From NCBI RefSeq assembly GCF_008041835.1, contig NZ_VRYE01000007.1:1-64000 (forward strand): a stretch of DNA of 64,000 bases, read 5' to 3'. This document shows positions 52,054-59,039 of the stretch, piece by piece. Source of the DNA: Ectopseudomonas mendocina (GTDB lineage: Bacteria > Pseudomonadota > Gammaproteobacteria > Pseudomonadales > Pseudomonadaceae). Every line of letters begins with the position of its first letter. The first letter of the stretch is position 1. The notes under the pieces are model-generated. The model did not search any database. It saw only the letters and a program-made list of their open reading frames with translations, and had not been told where the DNA came from. Made by a program: the position numbers and the translations under genes.

Positions 52054-52859
52054 AATACGCCTGTCTTTACAGCATCGTGCGCTTCGCGCCTTTTGCCGAA
52101 ACCGAAGAGTTTGCCAATGTCGGCATCGTTCTCTCGGCCCCGGCTATCGGCCGCATGGAGTACAGGCTCGCCCGTAAAAACCTGAAACGGGTCAATCATT
52201 TCTTCGAGTGCAACAACCTGTTCGCCAAGGCCATGGAAATAGCCCAGAACGAACTGGACGCCGTGCAAGCGATGACGAAAGAAGCCCAGGAATCGCAGAT
52301 CGTTAACCACTTCCGCTTCCTGACAGAGCCCAAGGAATCGCTGATTCGCTTCAGCTCCATGCGCTCGATCCTGGTGGAAAACTTTGACGCGACCCTTGAT
52401 GAGCTGTTTGGCCGCTATATCGACCGCCAAGGCATGGCGCGTGATCGTCGTGAGGAAGTCATGGTGCGTGAAATTCGCACCCTGTTCACGGAAGCTTCTA
52501 TCCGTAGCTTCCGCGATGACACCCTGACTGGTGATCTAACCAAGCTTCACCTACCTCTGGTTCACCGCAATGAAGTCGTTGCCGCCATCAAGCCTTTAGC
52601 TTTTGATCAGGCCGAACCAAGCGCAATCCTCGACCACTGCGATCAGTGGCTGATGAAGTTCGCGCGTGCTGAGCGGGAAGGGGTTATTCAGCTGGAAAAC
52701 GTGCTCATACCTGTTGCGGCCCCGGCAGAGAGCGATTCGCCCCGCCACCGCAGAGCGGTGCAGATAGCCAAGGACAGCATCCAGGAACGCGGCCTGCAGC
52801 TGGTCGACTATCAGAACACCCAAAAAATCGCTGCCTTCGCGCAGCGCTACGCTCAATAG
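52050..52859 (+). CDS. DUF3037 family protein
   Basis: 269 residues. The N-terminal block YACLYSIVRFAPFAETEEFANVGIVLSAP is diagnostic of DUF3037. The remainder is mostly helical with charged stretches. Its ATG overlaps the kinase stop by 4 bases (ATGA), so a 1:1 partnership is likely: regulator, substrate or antitoxin of the HipA-like kinase. No enzymatic motif recognised. A perfect 13-bp terminator follows, ending the three-gene unit. Confidence 0.82.
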   Translation: MKYACLYSIVRFAPFAETEEFANVGIVLSAPAIGRMEYRLARKNLKRVNHFFECNNLFAKAMEIAQNELDAVQAMTKEAQESQIVNHFRFLTEPKESLIRFSSMRSILVENFDATLDELFGRYIDRQGMARDRREEVMVREIRTLFTEASIRSFRDDTLTGDLTKLHLPLVHRNEVVAAIKPLAFDQAEPSAILDHCDQWLMKFARAEREGVIQLENVLIPVAAPAESDSPRHRRAVQIAKDSIQERGLQLVDYQNTQKIAAFAQRYAQ

Positions 52860-52880
52860 CCCAGGCAGCTTTCCTGCTCA

Positions 52881-52915
52881 GCACAAGGCCCGGTAAATCC
52901 GGGCCTTGTGCTTTT
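52881..52915. terminator. Strong bidirectional terminator
   Basis: GCACAAGGCCCGG-taaat-CCGGGCCTTGTGC, perfect 13-bp stem, then TTTTATT on the plus strand. Lies between the convergent DUF3037 and RelE genes. Confidence 0.93.
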
Positions 52916-52979
52916 ATTCTTGCGTTACACCATGCGCCAAAGAAGCTCTTCAATTGCACGCAAGCGGGTTACGCTGGTT

Positions 52980-53246
52980 TCAGCGGTAAATTTCTCGGCG
53001 GTTGCCAAGCTGTAGGACGAGTATCCGCAAGGCTCCGTCCTGGATGTCGCAGATCACCCGGAAGTCTCCTACACGATACCGCCACAAGCCACCCAATGGG
53101 CCTGTAAGCGCCTTGCCAGTGGTTCTCGGGTCATCCCGGCTGGACACCCGCTCATCCATAAAGTCAAGAATGCGCTTCGCTGACTGTTTGTCGAGCTTAC
53201 GCAACTGTGTTTTGGCCGTGTCGGTGTAATCAATCGTCCAAGCCAA
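52980..53246 (-). CDS. RelE/ParE-family toxin
   Basis: 88 residues. Fold markers: WTIDYTDTAKTQLRKLDKQ at the N-terminus, GLWRYRVGDFRVICDI core strands and LVLQLGNRREIYR C-terminus, with Arg and Tyr residues used by ribosome-dependent mRNases. Its start overlaps the antitoxin gene by 17 bp. Closest to RelE rather than ParE by the C-terminal RREIYR motif, though function is not proven. Confidence 0.9.
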   Translation of the reverse strand: MAWTIDYTDTAKTQLRKLDKQSAKRILDFMDERVSSRDDPRTTGKALTGPLGGLWRYRVGDFRVICDIQDGALRILVLQLGNRREIYR

Positions 53247-53457
53247 GGTCTTTCCTTACGTCCGCAGCAGAGTGAACGGCCTCTGTTTTTTTACGGACAC
53301 GCTCCAGGACTTCAGCCGCGAGGTAGTAGTCCTCAAGGTCAGCCAAGCCGTTATCGATGATTTCACGCAGATAATACGCCTTGGTACGCCCAGTGCTGGC
53401 CGCCAGAAAATCTAGGCGCTGCTCAACTTCGGGTGCCAATCTGATGGAAGTGGCCAT
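53230..53457 (-). CDS. Ribbon-helix-helix antitoxin of the RelE toxin
   Basis: 75 residues from MATSIRLAPEVEQRL behind GGGG. N-terminal RHH DNA-binding segment (ATSIRLAPEVEQRLDFLAAS, GRTKAYYLREII) and a C-terminal toxin-binding tail (LERVRKKTEAVHSAADVRKD). First gene of the pair, as usual for RelBE. An ATG five codons upstream is possible. Likely autorepressor of the operon. Confidence 0.9.
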   Translation of the reverse strand: MATSIRLAPEVEQRLDFLAASTGRTKAYYLREIIDNGLADLEDYYLAAEVLERVRKKTEAVHSAADVRKDLGLDD

Positions 53458-53798
53458 GTCTAATAACCCCATGCGATACGTGTATTCACATTATCACAAA
53501 TCTACGCACTGGCACTCAAGCAAGGGAAGACACGATGCTTAGCGTATGCTTCTTCCGAATTCTGAGGGCTCCCCACGTCTTGCCTGGCCGACGCAGCTAG
53601 CCTGTAGCCCAAGAGCTACATCTTTCGGCACTTCACCCGTTTCTGATGCCCAGGGGCTACAAATGACTGCTCTCCACGATGTTTCTGAGATGCTGAAAGA
53701 GGCGCGAAGCTTAGCCGTCCTCAGTCCATGAACAGTGGACGTACTGCTCACAGCCTCGGTGAGTGCCAAATCAGGTAAAGGTCATCACCCGCTGCGAA
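53458..53798. other. Intergenic sequence without a supported gene
   Basis: Short ORFs on both strands have no recognisable similarity. A 22-codon frame (start 53663, MTALHDVSEMLKEARSLAVL) could be the N-terminus of a lost gene. The promoter of the RelE/RHH pair should lie in 53458-53540, but no clear hexamers were picked out. Confidence 0.4.
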
Positions 53799-53858
53799 TT
53801 TTCGCCACGCGAAAAATCATGACCACATAGTCACACCCTCATTTTCGCGACGCGAAAA
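53799..53858. promoter_or_regulatory. Twin operators upstream of the addiction-module gene
   Basis: TTTTCGC-CAC-GCGAAAA (53799-53815) and TTTTCGC-GAC-GCGAAAA (53842-53858): two perfect 7-bp inverted repeats with 3-bp centres, 43 bp apart. Such paired palindromes are typical autoregulatory sites of toxin-antitoxin operons. They end 24 bp before the ATG at 53883. Confidence 0.75.
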
Positions 53859-53882
53859 TCTAGACTACCGAGGAATATCCCC

Positions 53883-54104
53883 ATGAGCAGCGAGCTGCTG
53901 ACACCCTATGACCCTGCCAAATACCTGATCGATGATGAAGACATAGAGGTGTTTCTGGCCGACCCGGAAGGAACCGGCGATGCCGGCTACATAGCGCGCG
54001 CAAGAGAAGTAGCCGAGCGAGCTAAGGCTCTGAATCAGGCGAGAAAAGAAGCCTGCAGCGACAGCGACTATACCGACCTCAGCAAGAATCAACGCGGCGC
54101 CTGA
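53883..54104 (+). CDS. Truncated addiction-module antidote protein
   Basis: 73 residues behind GAGG. The first 50 residues (YDPAKYLIDDEDIEVFLADP, GDAGYIARAREVAERAKALN) match the N-terminus of the HigA-like antidote family, normally about 100 residues with a C-terminal helix-turn-helix. Here the helix-turn-helix is replaced by about 20 unrelated residues, and no toxin gene precedes it. Yet the twin operators are intact. Probably a decaying module or a DNA-binding-deficient antitoxin. Confidence 0.6.
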   Translation: MSSELLTPYDPAKYLIDDEDIEVFLADPEGTGDAGYIARAREVAERAKALNQARKEACSDSDYTDLSKNQRGA

Positions 54105-54135
54105 AACTCGAGCCTGAAAGGATGCCTAGAGCCGA

Positions 54136-54166
54136 GTGAGCCGAATAGCCGGAATATTCGGCTCAC
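54136..54166. repeat. Perfect 12-bp inverted repeat
   Basis: GTGAGCCGAATA (54136-54147) and TATTCGGCTCAC (54155-54166) with a 7-bp centre, flanked by a half copy TGAGCCGA near 54171. No U tract, so more like an operator than a terminator. It lies 93 bp upstream of the split NERD-like gene. Confidence 0.75.
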
Positions 54167-54258
54167 GCAATGAGCCGATTGTCGCCATTGAATAGGTTCG
54201 TCCATTTACGCTGACTTTCGGTACTATCCGGTTAACTCAGGATTACCAAGGATAGGAA

Positions 54259-54348
54259 ATGGACTTCACACCCATCATCGCTCAGGTCTGGGGCATGCTG
54301 ACCTGGTTTATCCCAGCCGCACTGCTGATCGGCCTGCTCAAGTCGTAA
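54259..54348 (+). pseudogene. 5' fragment of a NERD-nuclease-like gene split by IS66
   Basis: Reads MDFTPIIAQVWGMLTWFIPA then ALLIGLLKS and a stop created by the IS66 end. It is an N-terminal membrane helix. Joining across the insertion sequence and removing one target copy gives LLKSPWAKGHMGELLVRLF, the conserved start of nuclease-related-domain proteins carried on integrative elements. Ribosome site AGGA precedes it. Confidence 0.75.
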
Positions 54349-54375
54349 GCGTCCGCCGAACTCACCTTGCGTGAT

Positions 54376-55902
54376 TCAGGCAGGTACCCACTGATGCGGC
54401 AGTAGTTGGCCGATCTCACTCGCCCGCTGCGTCGGCAGTCGTGTCAGCACGTCCTTGAGATAGGCATACGGATCATGTCCATTCATCCGCGCCGACTGGA
54501 TCAGGCTCATGATCGCCGCCGCGCGTTTGCCGCTGCGTAGCGACCCGGCAAACAACCAGTTCGAGCGCCCCAGTGCCCATGGCCGGATCTGGTTCTCGAC
54601 CTGGTTGTTGTCGATGGGCACAGCTCCATCCTCCAGGTAGCGCGTCAGCGCTACCCAGCGTTTGAGGCTGTAATCCAAGGCTTTTGCCGTGGCTGATCCG
54701 TTGGGCACAAGATCACGCTGGGCCAGCATCCAGTCATGCAGCGTATCGAGGATCGGTGAGGCCTTTTCCTGCCGTATTCGCCAGCGCTCTTCATCGCTCA
54801 TGTCCCGTGCCTGCCGCTCGATTTCGTATAAACCGCCCATCGCGTGCAGTGCCTGTTCAGCCAACTGGCTTTTGTTCGCCGCGTGAAGATCGAAGAACTT
54901 GCGGCGGGCGTGGGCCATGCAGCCAATTTCGGTGATGCCCTGCTCGAAGCTGGCCTTGTAACCGGCGAAGTCGTCGCAGACCAGCTTGCCGTTCCACTGA
55001 CCCAGAAAATTGCGCGCATGCTCACCAGCACGGCTGGGGCTGAAGTCGTACACCACGGCCTTCAGATCGGTGAAGGGCGTGGTGCTGTAGGCCCAGACGT
55101 ATGCCCGATGGGTTTTCTTCTCGCCTGGGGTGAGCATTTGCACCGGGGTTTCGTCAGCGTGGATCACGCGTTGGGCCAGCACGGCTTCGCGCAGGGCATC
55201 GACCAGCGGCTGGAGCTGCACGCCGGTTTGTCCGACCCACTGGGCCAGTGTCGAGCGAGCGATGGCCAGGCCGGCACGGGCAAAGATTTTCTCCTGCCGG
55301 TACAGCGGCAGGTGGTCGGCGAATTTGGCCACCATCACGTGAGCCAGGAGGCCGGCGGTGGGGATGCCCTTGTCGATCACCTGGGCCGGCACAGGGGCCT
55401 GGATCAGGGTTTCGCACTGGCGACAGGCCCATTTGCCACGCACGTGCTGCTCAACGGTGAACACGCCCGGCGTGTAATCCAGCTTTTCGCTGACGTCTTC
55501 ACCGATGCGTTGCAGCTGGCAGCCGCAGGCGCACTGGGTGTTCTCCGGCTCGTGACGAATCACGGTTCGCGGAAATTGCGCGGGCAGCGCTGTGCGCTTG
55601 GGTTGTTGGCGCGGTTCGGCTGGAGCAACCGGAGGATTGACGGCTTTCAACTCCGCCTCGATGGCGGCGATGTCGGTGTCGAGCAGGTCATCCAGCAGGC
55701 TGCCCTGGTCAGGGCTCAGCTGCTCGCTGCGCTTGGCGAACTTGTGCCGCTTGTACCAGGCGATTTCGTGGGTGAGCTGCTCGATGATGGTTTGATCACG
55801 GTGGATCTTTTTGCCCATCGAATCGACCTGCGTGAGCAACTGCGCGGCCAGGGCGCGCAGTTGCTCAGCTGTCAGTTGGTCGAGATTGGGCGAGGAAGTC
55901 AT
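54376..55902 (-). CDS. tnpC: IS66 transposase TnpC
   Basis: 508 residues. N-terminal coiled coil (LRALAAQLLTQVDSMGKKIH) then a zinc-finger-like CACGCQLQ/CRQCE region, the DDE core (HADETPVQM, CDDFAGYKAS, and the late VENQIRPWALGRSNWLF with Glu) and a C-terminal domain SVKMNGHDPYAYL-like. Full length for the family. Confidence 0.95.
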   Translation of the reverse strand: MTSSPNLDQLTAEQLRALAAQLLTQVDSMGKKIHRDQTIIEQLTHEIAWYKRHKFAKRSEQLSPDQGSLLDDLLDTDIAAIEAELKAVNPPVAPAEPRQQPKRTALPAQFPRTVIRHEPENTQCACGCQLQRIGEDVSEKLDYTPGVFTVEQHVRGKWACRQCETLIQAPVPAQVIDKGIPTAGLLAHVMVAKFADHLPLYRQEKIFARAGLAIARSTLAQWVGQTGVQLQPLVDALREAVLAQRVIHADETPVQMLTPGEKKTHRAYVWAYSTTPFTDLKAVVYDFSPSRAGEHARNFLGQWNGKLVCDDFAGYKASFEQGITEIGCMAHARRKFFDLHAANKSQLAEQALHAMGGLYEIERQARDMSDEERWRIRQEKASPILDTLHDWMLAQRDLVPNGSATAKALDYSLKRWVALTRYLEDGAVPIDNNQVENQIRPWALGRSNWLFAGSLRSGKRAAAIMSLIQSARMNGHDPYAYLKDVLTRLPTQRASEIGQLLPHQWVPA

Positions 55903-55963
55903 GCCGCTGATTGTGCCAGAGCAGGCGCTCAGCGCAGATACACCGATGGGCTAATGGCTGGTG

Positions 55964-56299
55964 CTACAGCACTGTGATTGCGCCGGCTGCACCAACGCGC
56001 TGCCAGGGCAAACCCAGAACCAACGCCTGAAGTTGCTCGCCGTCGAGTTCGACTTCCGAACCGTGGCGGATGCCTGGCCAGTGAAACTTGCCCTGGTTCA
56101 ATCGTCGTGCGGCCAGCCAGATACCCACGCCGTCATGCACCAGGACTTTCATGCGGTTGGCGCGACGATTGGCGAAGAGATAGGCGCAGTGGGGCTTCGC
56201 GGCACCGAACACCGCCACCACGCGGGCCAACGCGGTTTCAGTACCCGCGCGCATGTCCATGGGTTCGGTGGCGAGCCAGATGGTATCGATGCGGATCAC
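55964..56299 (-). CDS. tnpB: IS66 accessory protein TnpB
   Basis: 111 residues with the family pattern IWLATEPMDMRAGTETALARV, PHCAYLFANRRANRMKVLVHDGVGIWLAARRLNQGKF. Required for IS66 transposition; biochemical role unclear. The start overlaps the tnpA stop (ATGA). Confidence 0.94.
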   Translation of the reverse strand: MIRIDTIWLATEPMDMRAGTETALARVVAVFGAAKPHCAYLFANRRANRMKVLVHDGVGIWLAARRLNQGKFHWPGIRHGSEVELDGEQLQALVLGLPWQRVGAAGAITVL

Positions 56300-56613
56300 T
56301 GGGTGAGCCCACGGACAAAGCGGGCGCAGCCTTCAGGGTCGGAGGCTGGCCATTTGACGGTGATCGCTTGCTCGCCAAGCGGTAGCTCGATCATCACCGA
56401 TGCTTCAGTCGACCGTTTAGGCGCAGCCCTCACTGGAACGAATGCCGGCAACGCAGCTGGCAGTTGATCTCGATAAAGCGGTAGCCACTTGCGAATGACG
56501 TTGGCGTTGATGCCGTGGCGGATGGCAACGCTGGAGACGGTCGCGCCGGGTTGCAGGCACTCCTGAACAACCTGGGCCTTGAATGGTTTGGGGTAAGAGC
56601 TTCGTTGGCGCAT
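56296..56613 (-). CDS. tnpA: IS66 accessory protein TnpA
   Basis: 105 residues. N-terminal helix-turn-helix typical of IS66/IS3 OrfA proteins (YPKPFKAQVVQECLQPGATV, AIRHGINANVIRKWL). First gene of the element, probably binding the ends or the promoter. Confidence 0.93.
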   Translation of the reverse strand: MRQRSSYPKPFKAQVVQECLQPGATVSSVAIRHGINANVIRKWLPLYRDQLPAALPAFVPVRAAPKRSTEASVMIELPLGEQAITVKWPASDPEGCARFVRGLTQ

Positions 56614-56713
56614 GGGAATCCCGGCGATAAGGGCTATCGCGTCCGCTTAAAAATACGCGGACACCATCGCCCTTAATGCTGGAGTTCGGAAGGTGACTTG
56701 GCTGGACGCTTAC

Positions 56714-56848
56714 CTCAAGTCCCCATGGGCAAAGGGTCATATGGGCGAACTCCTGGTGCGGCTATTTGCCCATTGGCAGCTGGATAAGCAAATCCGCCGA
56801 GCTGCTCGACGCGTTGAAAAAGCATGTTCAGCACTTAGACCCGAATAG
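56714..56848 (+). pseudogene. 3' fragment of the IS66-split NERD-like gene
   Basis: Continues in frame from the left fragment through the duplicated CTCAAGTC: LKSPWAKGHMGELLVRLFAH, then WQLDKQ. After that homology ends and the frame stops at 56846-56848, so the gene had already lost its NERD catalytic body, replaced by sequence belonging to another reading frame. Confidence 0.7.
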
Positions 56849-57263
56849 ATCCGAGGTGATTGCTAGGTACAAGGCGCTGGCCGGCGACGATACGTGCCTT
56901 TCGCAGGCTGAGAGGGATTTACAGGCAGCGTATGGAGACCCGCAAAAGAGGCAGGCATGGTGCCGGCAATTTCTTGAGGCGAGCCCGCACCAGCTAGAAG
57001 AAGTAGGTCCATTTCTCAATCTGGCCAATCCGTCCGAGCTTGGGGAATGGCTGAGTCGCGAGAGAATATTGGCCGGGGCCTCCGAAATGGAAGAGGCCTA
57101 TATCAGGCTCGTTGCGGATATTTTTCGACGTCCGGATCAAGACGATAACCCAGTCCATCGGCGTGAAGTAAGTGAACATGTAGACCGGTTCACCACCGAG
57201 TGGGAGGGTGCACTCCACACCATCGCACCAACCGGTCTCTTCGAAATCGCTGAGAATCCATAA
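56766..57263 (+). CDS. Uncharacterised ORF, likely C-terminal part of a lost gene
   Basis: 165 residues. The first ten codons lie out of frame inside the NERD-like remnant, so the true N-terminus is probably missing. From about residue 10 the sequence (SAELLDALKKHVQHLDPNRS, RYKALAGDDTCLSQAERDLQ) looks like a genuine soluble helical, charged protein ending in FEIAENP. No family recognised and no clear ribosome site. Codon use is less GC-rich than the flanking operons, consistent with foreign origin. May be expressed as a fragment or dead. Confidence 0.45.
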   Translation: MPIGSWISKSAELLDALKKHVQHLDPNRSEVIARYKALAGDDTCLSQAERDLQAAYGDPQKRQAWCRQFLEASPHQLEEVGPFLNLANPSELGEWLSRERILAGASEMEEAYIRLVADIFRRPDQDDNPVHRREVSEHVDRFTTEWEGALHTIAPTGLFEIAENP

Positions 57264-57328
57264 GCCGCTGAAGCTCATGAAGCGCTCTAGTTCAATGCAT
57301 TCAGCACTTCAGGAAAACTGCCCGGCCA

Positions 57329-58216
57329 TCACTCCGCCGGCGTTGCCGTGAGGTTGGCCCGCAGGATCTCGATGAACTCCAGTACCAGTTGCGAAGGCGC
57401 CTCGTGGGTCGGGTGCAGCAGGGCCACTTCATAGCGAATCGACGGGCGAAACGGACGCAGCACCAGCCCACTGGTGAACGGACGACTCACCACCGGATCG
57501 ATGATGCCCACCCCCAGGCCAGCGGCGACCAGCTCGCAGGCGGTGGAGAAGAATTCGGTTTCCGCCACCACGTTCCAGGATGCGCCGTACTCGGAAAATG
57601 CCGTGGCCAGTTGCTGGTGGATCGGGTCGCCCTTGAACAGGGACACGAACGGTACACCGCTCAGGTCGGCCGGCGTGATGCTGGGCAACATGGCCAGCGG
57701 ATGGCTGGCCGGCATCATGCATTGGCACTCATAGGAGAACACTTCCATGTTCGCCGTCGGGTAGTCCAGCGGCAGCTCGGCAATGGCGATATCGAACTGC
57801 TGGGTGGCCATCAATTCGCGTACCGATTGCGAGTTGCGGCTGATGATCTTGATCTGCAAGCCGGGGCGTTCCCGAGCGAATTCGGCCATCAGCCGCGGCA
57901 GCAAACTGATCGAGACACTGGCATAGGCGGCTACCGCCAGATGCCCGCGTTTACCCAGACGAATCTCCTGGGCATGACGCGTGGCCTTCTCCACCGCTTC
58001 CAGCGCGCGGTTGGCCTCGACGTAGAACAGGCGCGCCTCGGGAGTGGGCTGCAAACGCCCGCCACGGCGCACGAAGAGGGTCAGACCGATCTCATGCTCG
58101 AGGATGGCGATGGTGCTGCTGATGGCTGGCTGGGATATGCCCAGCAGCTCGGCCGCACGGGTCATGGTGCCGTGGAGCATAAGGGTTCGGAAGCATTCGA
58201 GCTGACGGATTCGCAT
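57329..58216 (-). CDS. LysR-family transcriptional regulator
   Basis: 295 residues. N-terminal winged helix MRIRQLECFRTLMLHGTMTR with AELLGISQPAISSTIAILEH; C-terminal periplasmic-binding-like co-inducer domain (PRLMAEFARERPGLQIKIIS, FDIAIAELPLD). Divergent from the DUF1989-transporter-amidase operon, with a LysR-type T-N11-A palindrome immediately upstream of its own start. Probably activates that operon in response to the imported substrate. Confidence 0.92.
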   Translation of the reverse strand: MRIRQLECFRTLMLHGTMTRAAELLGISQPAISSTIAILEHEIGLTLFVRRGGRLQPTPEARLFYVEANRALEAVEKATRHAQEIRLGKRGHLAVAAYASVSISLLPRLMAEFARERPGLQIKIISRNSQSVRELMATQQFDIAIAELPLDYPTANMEVFSYECQCMMPASHPLAMLPSITPADLSGVPFVSLFKGDPIHQQLATAFSEYGASWNVVAETEFFSTACELVAAGLGVGIIDPVVSRPFTSGLVLRPFRPSIRYEVALLHPTHEAPSQLVLEFIEILRANLTATPAE

Positions 58217-58223
58217 GGCGATC

Positions 58224-58242
58224 CTATAAATTTAACTTATAG
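58224..58242. promoter_or_regulatory. LysR-type operator (T-N11-A)
   Basis: CTATAA-N7-TTATAG, perfect 6-bp arms, AT-rich, 8 bp upstream of the lysR start and about 95 bp before the DUF1989 gene. Fits the standard LysR autoregulatory site. Confidence 0.65.
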
Positions 58243-58335
58243 TTAAGCCAAGTTATATTATTGGTTTTCCCATGTCACGCTGTGATTTCCTTGGTCATGC
58301 GTTGTTCAAGACCGATAACAAAGGAGCATCCACAC

Positions 58336-58953
58336 GTGACCGACACCCCAGTTTCCGCGACATTCACCGCCATTACCCGCCTGGCCCCACGCCATGGCGT
58401 AGCGGTGAAACTGACCAGCGGGCAAACCATCCGCATCACCAACACCCACGGCCATCAAGTGGTCGACACCTGGGCCTTCGCCCAGGACGATGTGGCCGAG
58501 TGCATGTCCATGGAACACAGCCGCGCCTCACTGCTGCGCCTGATCCCGCAGGTCGGTGATACCTTCCTGAGCAACCGTCGCCGGCCGATGCTGACCCTGA
58601 CCGAAGACACCACGCCAGGCATTCACGACACCCTGATCGCCGCCTGCGATATCCACCGCTATCGTCAGTTGGGCGCCGAGGGCTATCACGACAGCTGCAC
58701 CGACAACCTGGCCAACGCGCTGGAAGCCATCGGCCTGCACATTACCGATACGCCCTGCCCGCTCAACCTGTTCATGAACGTGCCCGTCGACAGCGACGGT
58801 CGCCTGGCCTTCGTGCCGCCCGTCAGCAAACCGGGCGACCATGTCACCCTGCGGGCGGAAATGGACCTGGTGATCGTGTTTTCCGCCTGTCCGCAGGACA
58901 TGACGCCCGTAAACGGCATGATGCCCACCGAAGTGCACTACCAGGTCCAATGA
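58336..58953 (+). CDS. DUF1989 (urea carboxylase-associated) family protein
   Basis: 205 residues from a GTG behind AAGGAG; longer in-frame ATGs upstream overlap the control region. Family blocks: IRITNTHGHQVVDTWAF, MSMEHSRASL, CDIHRYRQLGAEGYHDSCTDN (Cys/His residues that could bind metal), CPLNLFMNVPVDSDGRL and HVTLRAEMDLVIVFSACPQD. Relatives CgdA/CgdB are carboxyguanidine deiminase subunits in guanidine utilisation. Here a single copy stands with a transporter and an amidase and without urea carboxylase, so the substrate is likely another amidino or amide compound. Confidence 0.85.
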   Translation: MTDTPVSATFTAITRLAPRHGVAVKLTSGQTIRITNTHGHQVVDTWAFAQDDVAECMSMEHSRASLLRLIPQVGDTFLSNRRRPMLTLTEDTTPGIHDTLIAACDIHRYRQLGAEGYHDSCTDNLANALEAIGLHITDTPCPLNLFMNVPVDSDGRLAFVPPVSKPGDHVTLRAEMDLVIVFSACPQDMTPVNGMMPTEVHYQVQ

Positions 58954-59039
58954 CCGACAGGCCAAGACAAAAATAAAAAGTCTCAGCCTTTTGCCCTCAA
59001 CCCGAGCTGCCACAAAAACCAAGCCATGAGGTCACTACC

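Larger units (their letters stand above)
54345..56713. mobile_element. IS66-family insertion sequence, complete
   Basis: 2369 bp bounded by imperfect inverted repeats starting GTAAGCGTCC at both ends (left GTAAGCGTCCGCC, right GTAAGCGTCCAGCC), sharing a further TCACCTT. CTCAAGTC flanks it at 54337-54344 and 56714-56721, the 8-bp duplication expected of IS66. It encodes tnpA, tnpB and tnpC on the minus strand, all intact, so probably functional. A near-palindrome lies at 56631-56676 upstream of tnpA. Confidence 0.93.

Noticed and set aside
53546-53769. Short frames on both strands in the 53.5-53.8 kb gap
   Set aside because: No ribosome site, no similarity and mutually overlapping; at best a gene scrap.
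54259-54348. 29-residue hydrophobic peptide as a possible small membrane toxin
   Set aside because: The frame is the N-terminus of a longer gene: it ends exactly at the IS66 boundary and continues in frame after the duplicated CTCAAGTC.
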